32,117 bases of DNA, from the NCBI GenBank assembly GCA_947311105.1, contig CAMZKG010000246.1, positions 1 through 32,117 on the forward strand, written 5' to 3'. Of the stretch, positions 15,868 through 23,391 are shown one piece after another. Both the position numbers and the translations under genes were made by a program. Below the pieces are notes generated by a model. The model saw only the letters and a program-made list of their open reading frames with translations, was not told the origin of the DNA and searched no databases. Origin of the DNA: an uncultured Saprospiraceae bacterium (GTDB taxonomy: Bacteria; Bacteroidota; Bacteroidia; Chitinophagales; Saprospiraceae). How positions within the stretch are numbered: position 1 is the first letter of the stretch; every line of letters starts with the position of its first letter.

Positions 15868-16482
15868 TTATTCCTTGTTGGTATTATATGGAAGGCGAGC
15901 CAAAATTGATCTACCAAGAGTAACTTCGTCTGTATATTCTAGCTCCCCACCAAAAGACACTCCTCTCGAAATAGTCGAAATAGAAACCCCTAAAGGAGCG
16001 ATAATTTGGGACAAGTAATAGATAGTCGTCTCCCCTTCTATGGTGGGGCTAATAGCCATGACAACTTCCTTAATGCGGCCGGTACTCAATCGCTCCTTTA
16101 GTGTGTCTATATTTAGATTTTCTGGCCCAACACCTTCAATCGGGGAGATAATACCACCCAACACATGATAAACCCCTTGAAATTGACCTGTTTCTTCGAT
16201 GGCCATCACATCTCGCACTGACTCAACGATACAAATAAAACCCTGATCTCGTCTTTTTGATAAACAAATACTACATACTTCTTCGTCCGAAATGCTATGA
16301 CACTTTTGGCAATATTTGATATTTTTCACCAATGTCTCAATAGCTTCCGCAAACTCAACAGCCTCTTCTTTGGGCCTTGACAAAAAATGTAAAACAAGTC
16401 GGGTCGCTGACCTTTTGCCAATTCCCGGAAGACTCGTTAAAGATCGAACGGCGTCATCAAAAAGCTTAGATTTGCTAGACAT
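15868..16482 (-). CDS. recR: Recombination mediator protein RecR
   Basis: RecR works with RecF/RecO in loading RecA at gaps. The 204 residues contain the N-terminal HhH region (LTSLPGIGKRSATRLVLHFL), the four-Cys zinc motif (YCQKCHSISDEEVCSIC), the Toprim domain (ICIVESVRDVMAIEETG, then YHVLGGIISPIEGVGP) and the C-terminal Walker-like region VSFGGELEYTDEVTLGRS. Full length. Start ATG at 16482 with a promoter element 36 bases upstream. It is followed after 7 bases by the glycosyltransferase gene, an operon-like pairing with no obvious functional link. Confidence 0.97.
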   Translation of the reverse strand: MSSKSKLFDDAVRSLTSLPGIGKRSATRLVLHFLSRPKEEAVEFAEAIETLVKNIKYCQKCHSISDEEVCSICLSKRRDQGFICIVESVRDVMAIEETGQFQGVYHVLGGIISPIEGVGPENLNIDTLKERLSTGRIKEVVMAISPTIEGETTIYYLSQIIAPLGVSISTISRGVSFGGELEYTDEVTLGRSILARLPYNTNKE

Positions 16483-16517
16483 TACGTAATTTTGTTAAAA
16501 AAACTGCTTGAAGACCA

Positions 16518-16525
16518 CAAACATA
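16518..16525 (-). promoter_or_regulatory. Promoter -7 element (TATGTTTG) for recR
   Basis: On the minus strand TATGTTTG matches TAnnTTTG and lies 36 bases before the recR ATG. It abuts the dispersed repeat copy at 16532-16610. Confidence 0.6.
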
Positions 16526-16531
16526 AGAAAA

Positions 16532-16610
16532 CTTAAGTTTCGGTAGTTAGAAAAGACAGTATTTATTGACATTATTAGCTTTTAGAAAAACTTGTCCGTG
16601 CTTGCCATTT
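16532..16610 (+). repeat. Copy 2 of the ~80-bp dispersed intergenic repeat
   Basis: CTTAAGTTTCGGTAGTTAG begins the copy, which continues AAAAGACAGTA...TTATTAGCTTTTA and ACTTGTCCGTGCTTG. Compared with copy 3 (25972) it aligns across the whole length with scattered substitutions; weaker likeness continues for about 40 more bases (TAGCCAATTG / CAGCCAACTT). It lies upstream of the recR promoter. Confidence 0.75.
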
Positions 16611-16689
16611 CGGAGTGGAGTTGTTTTTTACCCAAAAAATAGCCAATTGTTTGTAACCTTTACCAGTACCTTCACCTTTTGTCATAAAC

Positions 16690-16728
16690 AAAAAAACAAG
16701 AGCAGCTAGAATCACTAGCTGCTCTTGT
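16690..16728 (-). terminator. Terminator after the OmpA-family gene
   Basis: Perfect 14-bp stem (ACAAGAGCAGCTAG / CTAGCTGCTCTTGT) with loop AATCA; on the minus strand it is followed by a T-run of seven. It lies 43 bases after the OmpA-family stop. The stem is unusually long, fitting a highly expressed gene. Confidence 0.92.
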
Positions 16729-16770
16729 TGTAGAAAAATGAAGATTAAAATCTTCAATCACAGGTATTCA

Positions 16771-18267
16771 TTAATACCCACCAACGTTTCCTGAGAAACT
16801 AGGGCCTCTACCTGCATTAGGACCTTCTGGACGTCCCATTTCAGTTTCAACAGTAGCCACCTTAAACTCTACGCGTCTATTCATAAAGCTACGTCCATCT
16901 GTAGGCACTAAAGTAGTACCTTCTCCGCCATAGTTCAATACTAATCTGCTTCTATCTATTCCATGAACAGTAACTAAGTGTTGAATAGCAGCCATTGCAC
17001 GGTTATAAGAAAGAACATTATTGTAATTATCTCTAGCTGTCTTATCAGTAAATCCAGTCACAACAATTTTAATCTTTGGATTATTCTTTAGGACAGTAGC
17101 CACTTGATATAGCTTCTCATACTCCTGATGTCTAATATCATAATGGTTCAAGTTAAAGTGTACCATAGGCAAGAACCAATCTGTCAATGTACCACCTCCG
17201 TCAAAACTAGTTTTAAAAGCGGCTAACTTTCCATCAACAATCTTATTCACATCATCTTCAGTAACCTTAGGCTCTGGTGGAATCATAGCGATACCATCCT
17301 TGCTAATCTTATACCCTGGAGGAGAAAAAGGCTCTTTATCATTCAAGTCAATGATGCCATCCTTATCACTATCTAAAGCAACACCAGAAGCATTTACAGG
17401 AGCTCCTTCTGGAGTACCTTCTTCTTTATCAAAAGAATTAAAGACACCGTCATTATCGTCATCAGCCATATCCAATACTGGACGAGCTTTCAACTCAGCG
17501 ATATCATTCAATACAGGAGTCAATGGGTTAACCCAATACAAAGGCTCTACCATTTTGTCTTTCTTACCTAGATTAAAGTTAAGTCTAAGGTGAGCATAGT
17601 TCATCAAATCACGATATGGAGTTCTGTCAACATCTGTACCGCCTGGGTTAAAGTCTTCACGCCCATCCATCAAGTCAATGGTACCTCCCATCACCATCTT
17701 AACATCATGCTCTAGCGCAATGTTAAAGTTTGGACTCAAACGAAAAGCGATACCAGCACCAACATTAGCGTGTGTCAATAACTTTCCTGTTCTATCCGCA
17801 ACACTCTTAGCATAAGCCTTTGCACTTGGCGTATTATCATTGGTCGTAACATCATATTTGTTAACTCCTGCACCAACCACGATGTACATATTTACTTTTC
17901 TGTGTGGCTTATCAAAACGCATATTATTCACGGTGATAATACCATTTACGGTACCAGCCAACCAATTAGTCTCATAGGACTTAAAACCATTAGGCGAAGC
18001 GACATCTTGCTCTCCTTTGGTTTTGCCAAACTCTCCATCCAAACGAAGAGAAAAAATGTGATCCAACGCCTTTCTAACGTGGAATCCAGCACCGAACCCT
18101 CCAGCGCCAAATCCTGCATTGGAAGAGACATCACCAGCGACAAACATTAGACCGCCATGCACACCTACTTCTACCATATCTTTGGGGGTAGCTTGCTGAG
18201 CGTTAGACAGTTGCGCAAAGCTAACTGCCAACAAAAGAACAAAAGCTCTTGTAAAGAATCTTTTCAT
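16771..18267 (-). CDS. OmpA-family outer-membrane protein with TSP3-like calcium repeats
   Basis: The 498-residue product has a signal peptide (MKRFFTRAFVLLLAVSFAQL...SNA-QQ), an N-terminal beta-barrel-like domain (about 25-225, ending LRLNFNLGK), a linker with acidic calcium-binding type repeats (DDDNDGVFNSFD and DSDKDGIIDLND, about 268-315), and a C-terminal OmpA peptidoglycan-binding domain (about 365-480) with GFTDKTARDNYN, LSYNRAMAAIQHL and MNRRVEF; the Asp and Arg that bind diaminopimelate are present. This arrangement tethers the outer membrane to peptidoglycan and is common among abundant Bacteroidota proteins. Strong promoter and terminator support high expression. It is monocistronic. 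Confidence 0.93.
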   Translation of the reverse strand: MKRFFTRAFVLLLAVSFAQLSNAQQATPKDMVEVGVHGGLMFVAGDVSSNAGFGAGGFGAGFHVRKALDHIFSLRLDGEFGKTKGEQDVASPNGFKSYETNWLAGTVNGIITVNNMRFDKPHRKVNMYIVVGAGVNKYDVTTNDNTPSAKAYAKSVADRTGKLLTHANVGAGIAFRLSPNFNIALEHDVKMVMGGTIDLMDGREDFNPGGTDVDRTPYRDLMNYAHLRLNFNLGKKDKMVEPLYWVNPLTPVLNDIAELKARPVLDMADDDNDGVFNSFDKEEGTPEGAPVNASGVALDSDKDGIIDLNDKEPFSPPGYKISKDGIAMIPPEPKVTEDDVNKIVDGKLAAFKTSFDGGGTLTDWFLPMVHFNLNHYDIRHQEYEKLYQVATVLKNNPKIKIVVTGFTDKTARDNYNNVLSYNRAMAAIQHLVTVHGIDRSRLVLNYGGEGTTLVPTDGRSFMNRRVEFKVATVETEMGRPEGPNAGRGPSFSGNVGGY

Positions 18268-18314
18268 GATTTATTATATTTAGTTTTGTGAGTTAAAACT
18301 CCAATTTCAATAGA

Positions 18315-18322
18315 CAAAAGTA
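18315..18322 (-). promoter_or_regulatory. Promoter for the OmpA-family gene (TTTG-N20-TACTTTTG)
   Basis: On the minus strand TACTTTTG matches TAnnTTTG and a TTTG lies 20 bases upstream, close to the ideal Bacteroidota -33/-7 layout. The predicted leader is about 40 bases and A/T-rich. Confidence 0.8.
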
Positions 18323-18568
18323 TTAATTATTTTGCTCTATTACAAAAATAGAAACATCTTTTTTCAAAAAAAAACGTCTAAATCCTTAATAATCTAGCTT
18401 TTACACCCTGCATTGAGCACCTTATACATCGTCACCTGCTCTAAGGTTTCATTAAAAATCCCATTAAATTAATTCTATATCAACAATTTAAGCATAATAA
18501 ATATTAACAATTTAACAAAATTAAAATTCTTTTTTGCACATTTTTAGTTTTTTCTCGCTTACACTGCC

Positions 18569-18576
18569 TAGTTTTG
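18569..18576 (+). promoter_or_regulatory. Promoter -7 element (TAGTTTTG) for the arginase-fold gene
   Basis: TAGTTTTG fits TAnnTTTG and lies 19 bases before the ATG at 18595. It includes the TTG (18574) that the ORF track used as a start, which argues against that start. Confidence 0.65.
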
Positions 18577-18594
18577 CACAAAAAATTAAAAACA

Positions 18595-19683
18595 ATGCTA
18601 AACAACTGGCTAACTTCATCAAATGTGACAGGGAAAAATGACGAAAACAACAATGGATTTGTACATAAAATAGAATCTTATCACCAAAATGAAGATTTTC
18701 TTTCTGATGCCAAAATCGCCTTAATCGGCGTAAACCCCGAAAAAGCGGATAAAATCAGAGCAGAATTATTTAGTCTCGTTGGCTTTAATCTAAAAGTAAT
18801 TGATTTAGGCAACCTAAAAAATGAAAAACCTGGATTTGCCATCCAACTAATCGGCTTCCTGCTCAAAAGCAAAATCTTACCCATTCTTTTTGGGGGCGAC
18901 GACCAATTTATCTTTTCACTCTATCACGCCTTCCAATTAAATGAAAAAATGGTCAATCTAGCCATCGTCGATAATACCATTCGATTTACGGCAAAGCAAA
19001 GCGACCCTGACGCTTATCTCAACCCGTTGCTCAATCCGCCACACAAAAACCTTTTTCATTTAAGTATCTTGGGCACCCAAGCTCACATCAATAACAGCAA
19101 CCTATATAAAATACTGTCTAACAATGACTTCGAGTGGGAGTCACTCGGCAATATGAAAACCAACCTTGCCAACTCCGAACCATTAATCCGTGATGCAGAT
19201 TTATTCTCCTTTAACCTTGCCGCCATTAAAGCTGCAGATTGTCCAGGGCAAAAAAATCCGTTCCCCACTGGACTATCTACTCAAGAAGCATGCTCTATCG
19301 CTCGTTTTGCAGGTATGAGTGACAAATTAACCGCCTTCGGAGTCTTTGGATTTGACCCCGACAAAGACATCCACAACATATCCGCAAAAACAGCGGCTTT
19401 GGTCATCTGGTACTTCCTTGATGGTGTCGCCAATCGCCAAAAAGAATTTCCTTTATCCAAAAAAGGTCTGAAAAAATACATCGTCGTACACAAAAAAAAT
19501 GATGTCCACATTACCTTTTGGAAAAGTGAAAAAACAGGGCGTTGGTGGATGGAAATACCTATTTATCGCAAGAATCAACAGCTTAGACATGCGCTCTTGC
19601 CTTGCTCTCATGACGACTACATCATGGCTACCAAGGACATGTTACCAACAAGATTACTTAACGGGCTCAGCCGAATCGGCTAA
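18595..19683 (+). CDS. Ureohydrolase (arginase/formimidoylglutamase) fold protein without metal ligands
   Basis: The 362-residue protein aligns by motif order with the arginase superfamily, in the Bacteroidota subgroup usually labelled formimidoylglutamase: LPILFGGDDQFIFSLYHAF (where arginases have GGDHS), NLAIVDNTIRF (where they have DAHxD), FSFNLAAIKAADCPG (where they have SxDxDxxDP), then STQEACSIARFAGMSDKL, and a C-terminal GRWWMEIP / LLPCSHDDYIMA. The His/Asp residues that bind the two Mn2+ ions are mostly missing, so hydrolysis of guanidino compounds is unlikely. From family memory, this loss may be shared by the Bacteroidota subgroup; function unknown. ATG at 18595 is preferred to TTG 18574. 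The stop overlaps the convergent murF stop by 4 bases. Confidence 0.75.
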   Translation: MLNNWLTSSNVTGKNDENNNGFVHKIESYHQNEDFLSDAKIALIGVNPEKADKIRAELFSLVGFNLKVIDLGNLKNEKPGFAIQLIGFLLKSKILPILFGGDDQFIFSLYHAFQLNEKMVNLAIVDNTIRFTAKQSDPDAYLNPLLNPPHKNLFHLSILGTQAHINNSNLYKILSNNDFEWESLGNMKTNLANSEPLIRDADLFSFNLAAIKAADCPGQKNPFPTGLSTQEACSIARFAGMSDKLTAFGVFGFDPDKDIHNISAKTAALVIWYFLDGVANRQKEFPLSKKGLKKYIVVHKKNDVHITFWKSEKTGRWWMEIPIYRKNQQLRHALLPCSHDDYIMATKDMLPTRLLNGLSRIG

Positions 19684-20987
19684 AACGCTTGCTCTAGCCT
19701 TATACCCCTTGAGCCTTTTACAAAAAAGAATGTGTCTTTGATATTTTTTTGCGCAAGCCACTCCTTCAACAAATCTATTTTTTCAAAATGAAGACCGATA
19801 TTTGTGACATCTGCTTTCGCAAATAATTTACCGACAAAAATCAACTGCGAAAAACCCATTTGCTCAGTTATTGTAAGGATTTCTTGGTGAGATTCTTCCG
19901 AAAAAGAGCCCAACTCCAACATATCCCCAAGAACTACTACTTTTGATTTTTTGTCAGACTTCATCCTAACAAAACTCTTCAATGCCATCTTCATGCTTGT
20001 AGGATTAGCATTATAGGCATCTAAAAACACCAAATTAGTCCCTAACTCATAGATTTGTGAACGCATATTTTGGGGCACATAGGACTCCACCGCATACTTG
20101 ATGTCCAAAAAAGGCACCTTAAAATACTTCCCGATAGCTATTGCGGTCTTAATATTTTGGTAGTTATGCTCGCCACTAATTTGGGCAAAAACTCGATAAC
20201 TCCATCCATCTTCTTCCACTAGAGCCACCACCTTCTCCGTATCGGCTATTTGATTCACCTTGATATAGCTTATTTTCCCTTTCGGCAAAATCTCCCCATA
20301 ACCAACTCGCAAATTGACTTGGCGCGAAATCTCCTCCAAGTAGGGTTCGTCCACATTATAAAAACTCAACCCTCCATTGGCTGTCAGATAAGCATACAGC
20401 TCGCCTTTGCCCTTCTTTACCCCGTCAATCCCACCAAATCCTTCTAAATGTGCTTGACCGACATTGGTAATTAGACCATAATTGGGCGCTGCAATTTCAC
20501 ACAATTGATGAATTTCACCTGGACTACTAGCTCCCATCTCAATAACCGCAAACTCCGTATCCCGCGGCATCGATAAAATCGTCAAAGGCACACCTATATG
20601 ATTATTCAAATTACCTTGGGTCGCATGCACCACATATTTTCGCGCAAGCACATCTCTCACCAGCTCCTTCGTCGTTGTTTTGCCATTAGAGCCACTAATC
20701 GCAAGTACTGGAATATCAAATTGTTGCCGATGATAATGAGCCAATTCCTGCAAAGTAGTCAACACATCTTCCACCAAGATATACCGTTTATCTAGCTTCA
20801 TCTTTGGGTCATCAATGACCACATACCTAGCCCCTTTCTCGAGCGCCTGCTTCGCGTATTTATTCCCATCAAAGTGCTCTCCTTTCAACGCAAAAAACAA
20901 GCTATTATCAGGTACGCAGCGACTATCCGTCGTCACTTCACTTGATGACAAATAATAAGAGTAGAGCTTTTTTATAAAATCAACCAT
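19680..20987 (-). CDS. murF: UDP-N-acetylmuramoyl-tripeptide--D-alanyl-D-alanine ligase MurF
   Basis: Adds D-Ala-D-Ala to UDP-MurNAc-tripeptide, the last cytoplasmic step of peptidoglycan precursor synthesis. The 435 residues show the Mur ligase N-domain (TTDSRCVPDNSLFFALKGE), ATP loop SGSNGKTTTKELV, VIEMGASSPGEI, NVGQAHLEGFGG and the central-domain DAYNANPTSMKMAL, with C-terminal VVVLGDMLELG and FFVKGSRGIRLE. The GEIHQL and NANP motifs favour MurF over MurE/MurC. The track starts at GTG 20996; ATG at 20987 is preferred. A -7 element (TATCTTTG) lies 27 bases upstream, so the leader is short. It is transcribed toward the arginase-fold gene and overlaps it at the stop codons (shared CTAA). Confidence 0.95.
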   Translation of the reverse strand: MVDFIKKLYSYYLSSSEVTTDSRCVPDNSLFFALKGEHFDGNKYAKQALEKGARYVVIDDPKMKLDKRYILVEDVLTTLQELAHYHRQQFDIPVLAISGSNGKTTTKELVRDVLARKYVVHATQGNLNNHIGVPLTILSMPRDTEFAVIEMGASSPGEIHQLCEIAAPNYGLITNVGQAHLEGFGGIDGVKKGKGELYAYLTANGGLSFYNVDEPYLEEISRQVNLRVGYGEILPKGKISYIKVNQIADTEKVVALVEEDGWSYRVFAQISGEHNYQNIKTAIAIGKYFKVPFLDIKYAVESYVPQNMRSQIYELGTNLVFLDAYNANPTSMKMALKSFVRMKSDKKSKVVVLGDMLELGSFSEESHQEILTITEQMGFSQLIFVGKLFAKADVTNIGLHFEKIDLLKEWLAQKNIKDTFFFVKGSRGIRLEQAF

Positions 20988-21013
20988 ATCAACCACATTT
21001 TCTTAGTGGAGCA

Positions 21014-21021
21014 CAAAGATA
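21014..21021 (-). promoter_or_regulatory. Promoter -7 element (TATCTTTG) for murF
   Basis: Minus-strand TATCTTTG matches TAnnTTTG 27 bases before the murF ATG. It lies in the 132-base divergent gap with nadE. Confidence 0.7.
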
Positions 21022-21119
21022 GTCAAATTGTCGAAATGCGTTTTAAATTAGAAATAAGCGGCAGAAGTTGCGCATCATCCTTTTTTCTCTCATTTTTGTC
21101 TTTCATCAGATACGACATA

Positions 21120-22757
21120 ATGAAAATTGCACTCGCTCAATTAAACTTCCATGTAGGTAATTTTGAAGGTAATTTCTCCAAAATGAAATCCGCAATAGCG
21201 GACGCAATAAAACAAGGCGCTGATATTATTTGCTTTCCAGAACTAGCCGTAACAGCCTACCCGCCTAGGGATTTTTTGGAGTTTAGTGACTTTATTGAGC
21301 TATCTAATCAAACCATCAAACGATTAACGGAGCTTGCAGATGACATCGCCATCGTCGTCGGCGCCCCTAGCATCAATCCAGTCATTGAAGGCAAAGACTT
21401 GTATAATTCTGCCTATTTCCTTGCGGAAAAAAAAGTATTACACATCACGCACAAGGCGCTGCTACCCACTTATGATATTTTTGATGAATACCGCTACTTT
21501 GAGCCTGCAACTTCCTTTGGTACAGTCACTTACAAAGGCAAAAAGATTGCCTTGAGTGTTTGTGAAGACATTTGGAATGTAGGCAATGAGAACCCACTTT
21601 ATACCATCTGCCCTTTGGATGAAAGCATCAAAGAAAGCCCTGATTTTATCATCAATATTTCTGCATCTCCTTTTTCTTTTAGCCACGCCGACGACCGCTT
21701 AGACACCATTCGTAAAAATACGCTTCGCTATAAAGTCCCCCTTTTCTATGTCAACCATGTAGGCGCCCAAACCGAAATAATATTTGCTGGTGGCTCCGTA
21801 GTAGCTAATCAATATGGCGATATTTATGATGAGATGCCTTTTTTCAAAGAGCAACTAAAGGTCTATGACCTAGATGAAGTAAGCTCTTCACGACAAAACC
21901 AGATTAGAAAAAAGGAAAAAATAGAGATGATTTATCAAGCCTTAGTACTTGGCTTAAAAGATTATTTTGGAAAACTAGGCTTTAAAAAGGCCATTCTGGG
22001 ACTGTCCGGTGGTATCGACTCGGCTGTGGTGGCCGTCTTAGCAGCAGATGCTTTAGGTGCAGACAATGTGCGTTGCATCTTATTGCCTTCCCAGTATTCT
22101 TCAGATCATTCCGTAAATGATGCCCGTATCCTTGCGAAAAACTTAGGTGCACAGTATGACATTGTCCCTATTGAGTCCATTTATGGAGCATTCATGGAAG
22201 AACTAGATATCCACTTTAGGGGATTACCCTTTGGTCTTGCAGAAGAAAACCTTCAAGCTCGCATTCGGGGTACGCTATTAATGGCATTTTCTAATAAATT
22301 CGGGAATATCCTTCTCAACACATCCAACAAAAGCGAAGCAGCTGTCGGCTACGGCACCTTATACGGCGATATGAATGGTGGTCTATCTGTCATTGGAGAT
22401 TTGTACAAAACAGAAGTCTTTGAACTAGCCAACTACATCAACAGAAATAAAGAAATAATCCCGACCAATACCATCACTAAGCCTCCTTCCGCCGAGCTAC
22501 GCCCCGACCAAAAAGACAGTGACAGCCTACCAGATTATGACATTTTAGATCGAATTTTATTTGAATACATTGAAGCACAAAAGAGCCCCAAAGAAATTGA
22601 AGAAATGGGCTTTGATGCCAAGTTAGTGGCACGTATCCTACGGATGGTCAACATCAACGAATTCAAAAGATACCAAATGCCACCTGTCCTTAGAGTTTCG
22701 GACAAAGCCTTCGGAATTGGTCGAAGAATGCCTATTGTTGGAAAATATCTGAGCTAA
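21120..22757 (+). CDS. nadE: Glutamine-dependent NAD+ synthetase
   Basis: Final step of NAD+ synthesis: amidation of nicotinic acid adenine dinucleotide with glutamine as nitrogen donor. The 545 residues comprise a nitrilase-type glutaminase domain (1-265) with catalytic Glu in CFPELAVTAY (E41), Lys in HITHKALLPTYD and Cys in ALSVCEDIWN, and a synthetase domain with the P-loop-like LGLSGGIDSAVVAVL, NTSNKSEAAVGYGTLYGD and KTEVFELA. Full length. The ORF track begins at 21006, adding 38 residues unlike the family; ATG at 21120 (MKIALAQLNF) is the canonical N-terminus. It is divergent from murF. A direct-repeat hairpin starts immediately after the stop codon. Confidence 0.97.
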   Translation: MKIALAQLNFHVGNFEGNFSKMKSAIADAIKQGADIICFPELAVTAYPPRDFLEFSDFIELSNQTIKRLTELADDIAIVVGAPSINPVIEGKDLYNSAYFLAEKKVLHITHKALLPTYDIFDEYRYFEPATSFGTVTYKGKKIALSVCEDIWNVGNENPLYTICPLDESIKESPDFIINISASPFSFSHADDRLDTIRKNTLRYKVPLFYVNHVGAQTEIIFAGGSVVANQYGDIYDEMPFFKEQLKVYDLDEVSSSRQNQIRKKEKIEMIYQALVLGLKDYFGKLGFKKAILGLSGGIDSAVVAVLAADALGADNVRCILLPSQYSSDHSVNDARILAKNLGAQYDIVPIESIYGAFMEELDIHFRGLPFGLAEENLQARIRGTLLMAFSNKFGNILLNTSNKSEAAVGYGTLYGDMNGGLSVIGDLYKTEVFELANYINRNKEIIPTNTITKPPSAELRPDQKDSDSLPDYDILDRILFEYIEAQKSPKEIEEMGFDAKLVARILRMVNINEFKRYQMPPVLRVSDKAFGIGRRMPIVGKYLS

Positions 22758-22807
22758 GTAGATACAATTCACGAATTGTATCTACGTAATTCACGAATTG
22801 TATCTAC
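22758..22807. repeat. Inverted repeat plus 22-bp direct repeat after nadE
   Basis: GTAGATACAATTC-AC-GAATTGTATCTAC is a 13-bp inverted repeat directly after the nadE stop. The block AATTCACGAATTGTATCTAC occurs twice (22766-22785, 22788-22807), 22 bases apart, so two alternative hairpins are possible. Lies between convergent genes and may act as a bidirectional transcription barrier, although no T-run is present. Confidence 0.8.
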
Positions 22808-22815
22808 TCAAGAGA

Positions 22816-23142
22816 TTACCGCTTATTCAGGCGACTGGTAGCGACGATACGACCATCGCCATCAATCATCTGAACAAGGTAAAGCCCATTAGAAAGGTCT
22901 TCAACCAAAAAGTCAGATTCTTTCTTAGGGTAAAATGTTTTCATCCGTTTACCAATCAGGTTATACAGGTAAATGATTGCGATTTGATTGTCTTCACCTT
23001 CTATGTTAAAAAACGAAGTGGTTGGATTTGGAAAAACCTGAACCGTAACAGCCTGGTTCATACGTACAGGCTTTTGAGCTGTTTGCGAAAAGCCTACAGT
23101 CAAAGCAAAAGAAAAAACAAGTGTTAGTACAAACGTCTTCAT
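22816..23142 (-). CDS. Small secreted protein consisting of a T9SS type A sorting domain
   Basis: The 108-residue product has a signal peptide (MKTFVLTLVFSFALTVGFSQ) and then almost at once a type A C-terminal sorting domain: VQVFPNPTTSFFNIEG, IIYLYNLIGKRMKTF, DFLVEDLSNGLYLVQMIDGDGRIVATSRLNKR. Such domains guide proteins through the type IX secretion system to the cell surface and are normally cleaved from a much larger cargo. Here only about 10 residues separate the signal peptide from the sorting domain, so there is no cargo domain. The track start is TTG (23148); ATG at 23142 is preferred (the earlier-looking MFM is TTG-TTT-ATG). It may be a remnant, a decoy or a regulator of sorting; none of these can be decided from sequence. 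Confidence 0.85.
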   Translation of the reverse strand: MKTFVLTLVFSFALTVGFSQTAQKPVRMNQAVTVQVFPNPTTSFFNIEGEDNQIAIIYLYNLIGKRMKTFYPKKESDFLVEDLSNGLYLVQMIDGDGRIVATSRLNKR

Positions 23143-23391
23143 AAACAAAAGGTGAATATGCTCCTATTTTTAAGGAACGAGTTAAGAATCAACAAAAACT
23201 CAAGGGGAGTTTTCTGAATTCTCATTGTAAAAGTACGCTTTGAAAGGGACAAAACCAAAAAATATCTTCGTTTTAAGAAAAAATTAACGAAATATGCACA
23301 ATAATTGACTTGTTATCGACATTATTTGCAACTTTGGCTTTCCTTGACTCTTTCAAATTTCGTACCAAACACGTAGCACGCTTAAAAATAA

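Larger units (their letters stand above)
18268..18594. other. Divergent control region between OmpA-family gene and arginase-fold gene
   Basis: This AT-rich 327-base gap carries outward promoters at both ends (18315-18322 minus, 18569-18576 plus). The middle (about 18360-18530) has long A- and T-runs but no ORF, hairpin or repeat that I can recognise. Confidence 0.6.

Noticed and set aside
15861-15917. N-terminal extension of the glycosyltransferase ORF (19 residues)
   Set aside because: It would overlap the recR 3' end; the family-typical start MDISIIIVNYK is at the internal ATG (15860).
16575-16757. 60-residue minus-strand ORF downstream of the OmpA-family gene
   Set aside because: It runs over the strong terminator hairpin and the dispersed repeat; no conserved frame in the other repeat copies.
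21006-21119. 38-residue N-terminal extension of NadE
   Set aside because: The canonical MKIALAQLNF start is at 21120; the upstream part overlaps the murF promoter region.
22798-23127. 109-residue plus-strand ORF
   Set aside because: Exact shadow of the T9SS-tail gene on the other strand, which has signal peptide and sorting-domain motifs.
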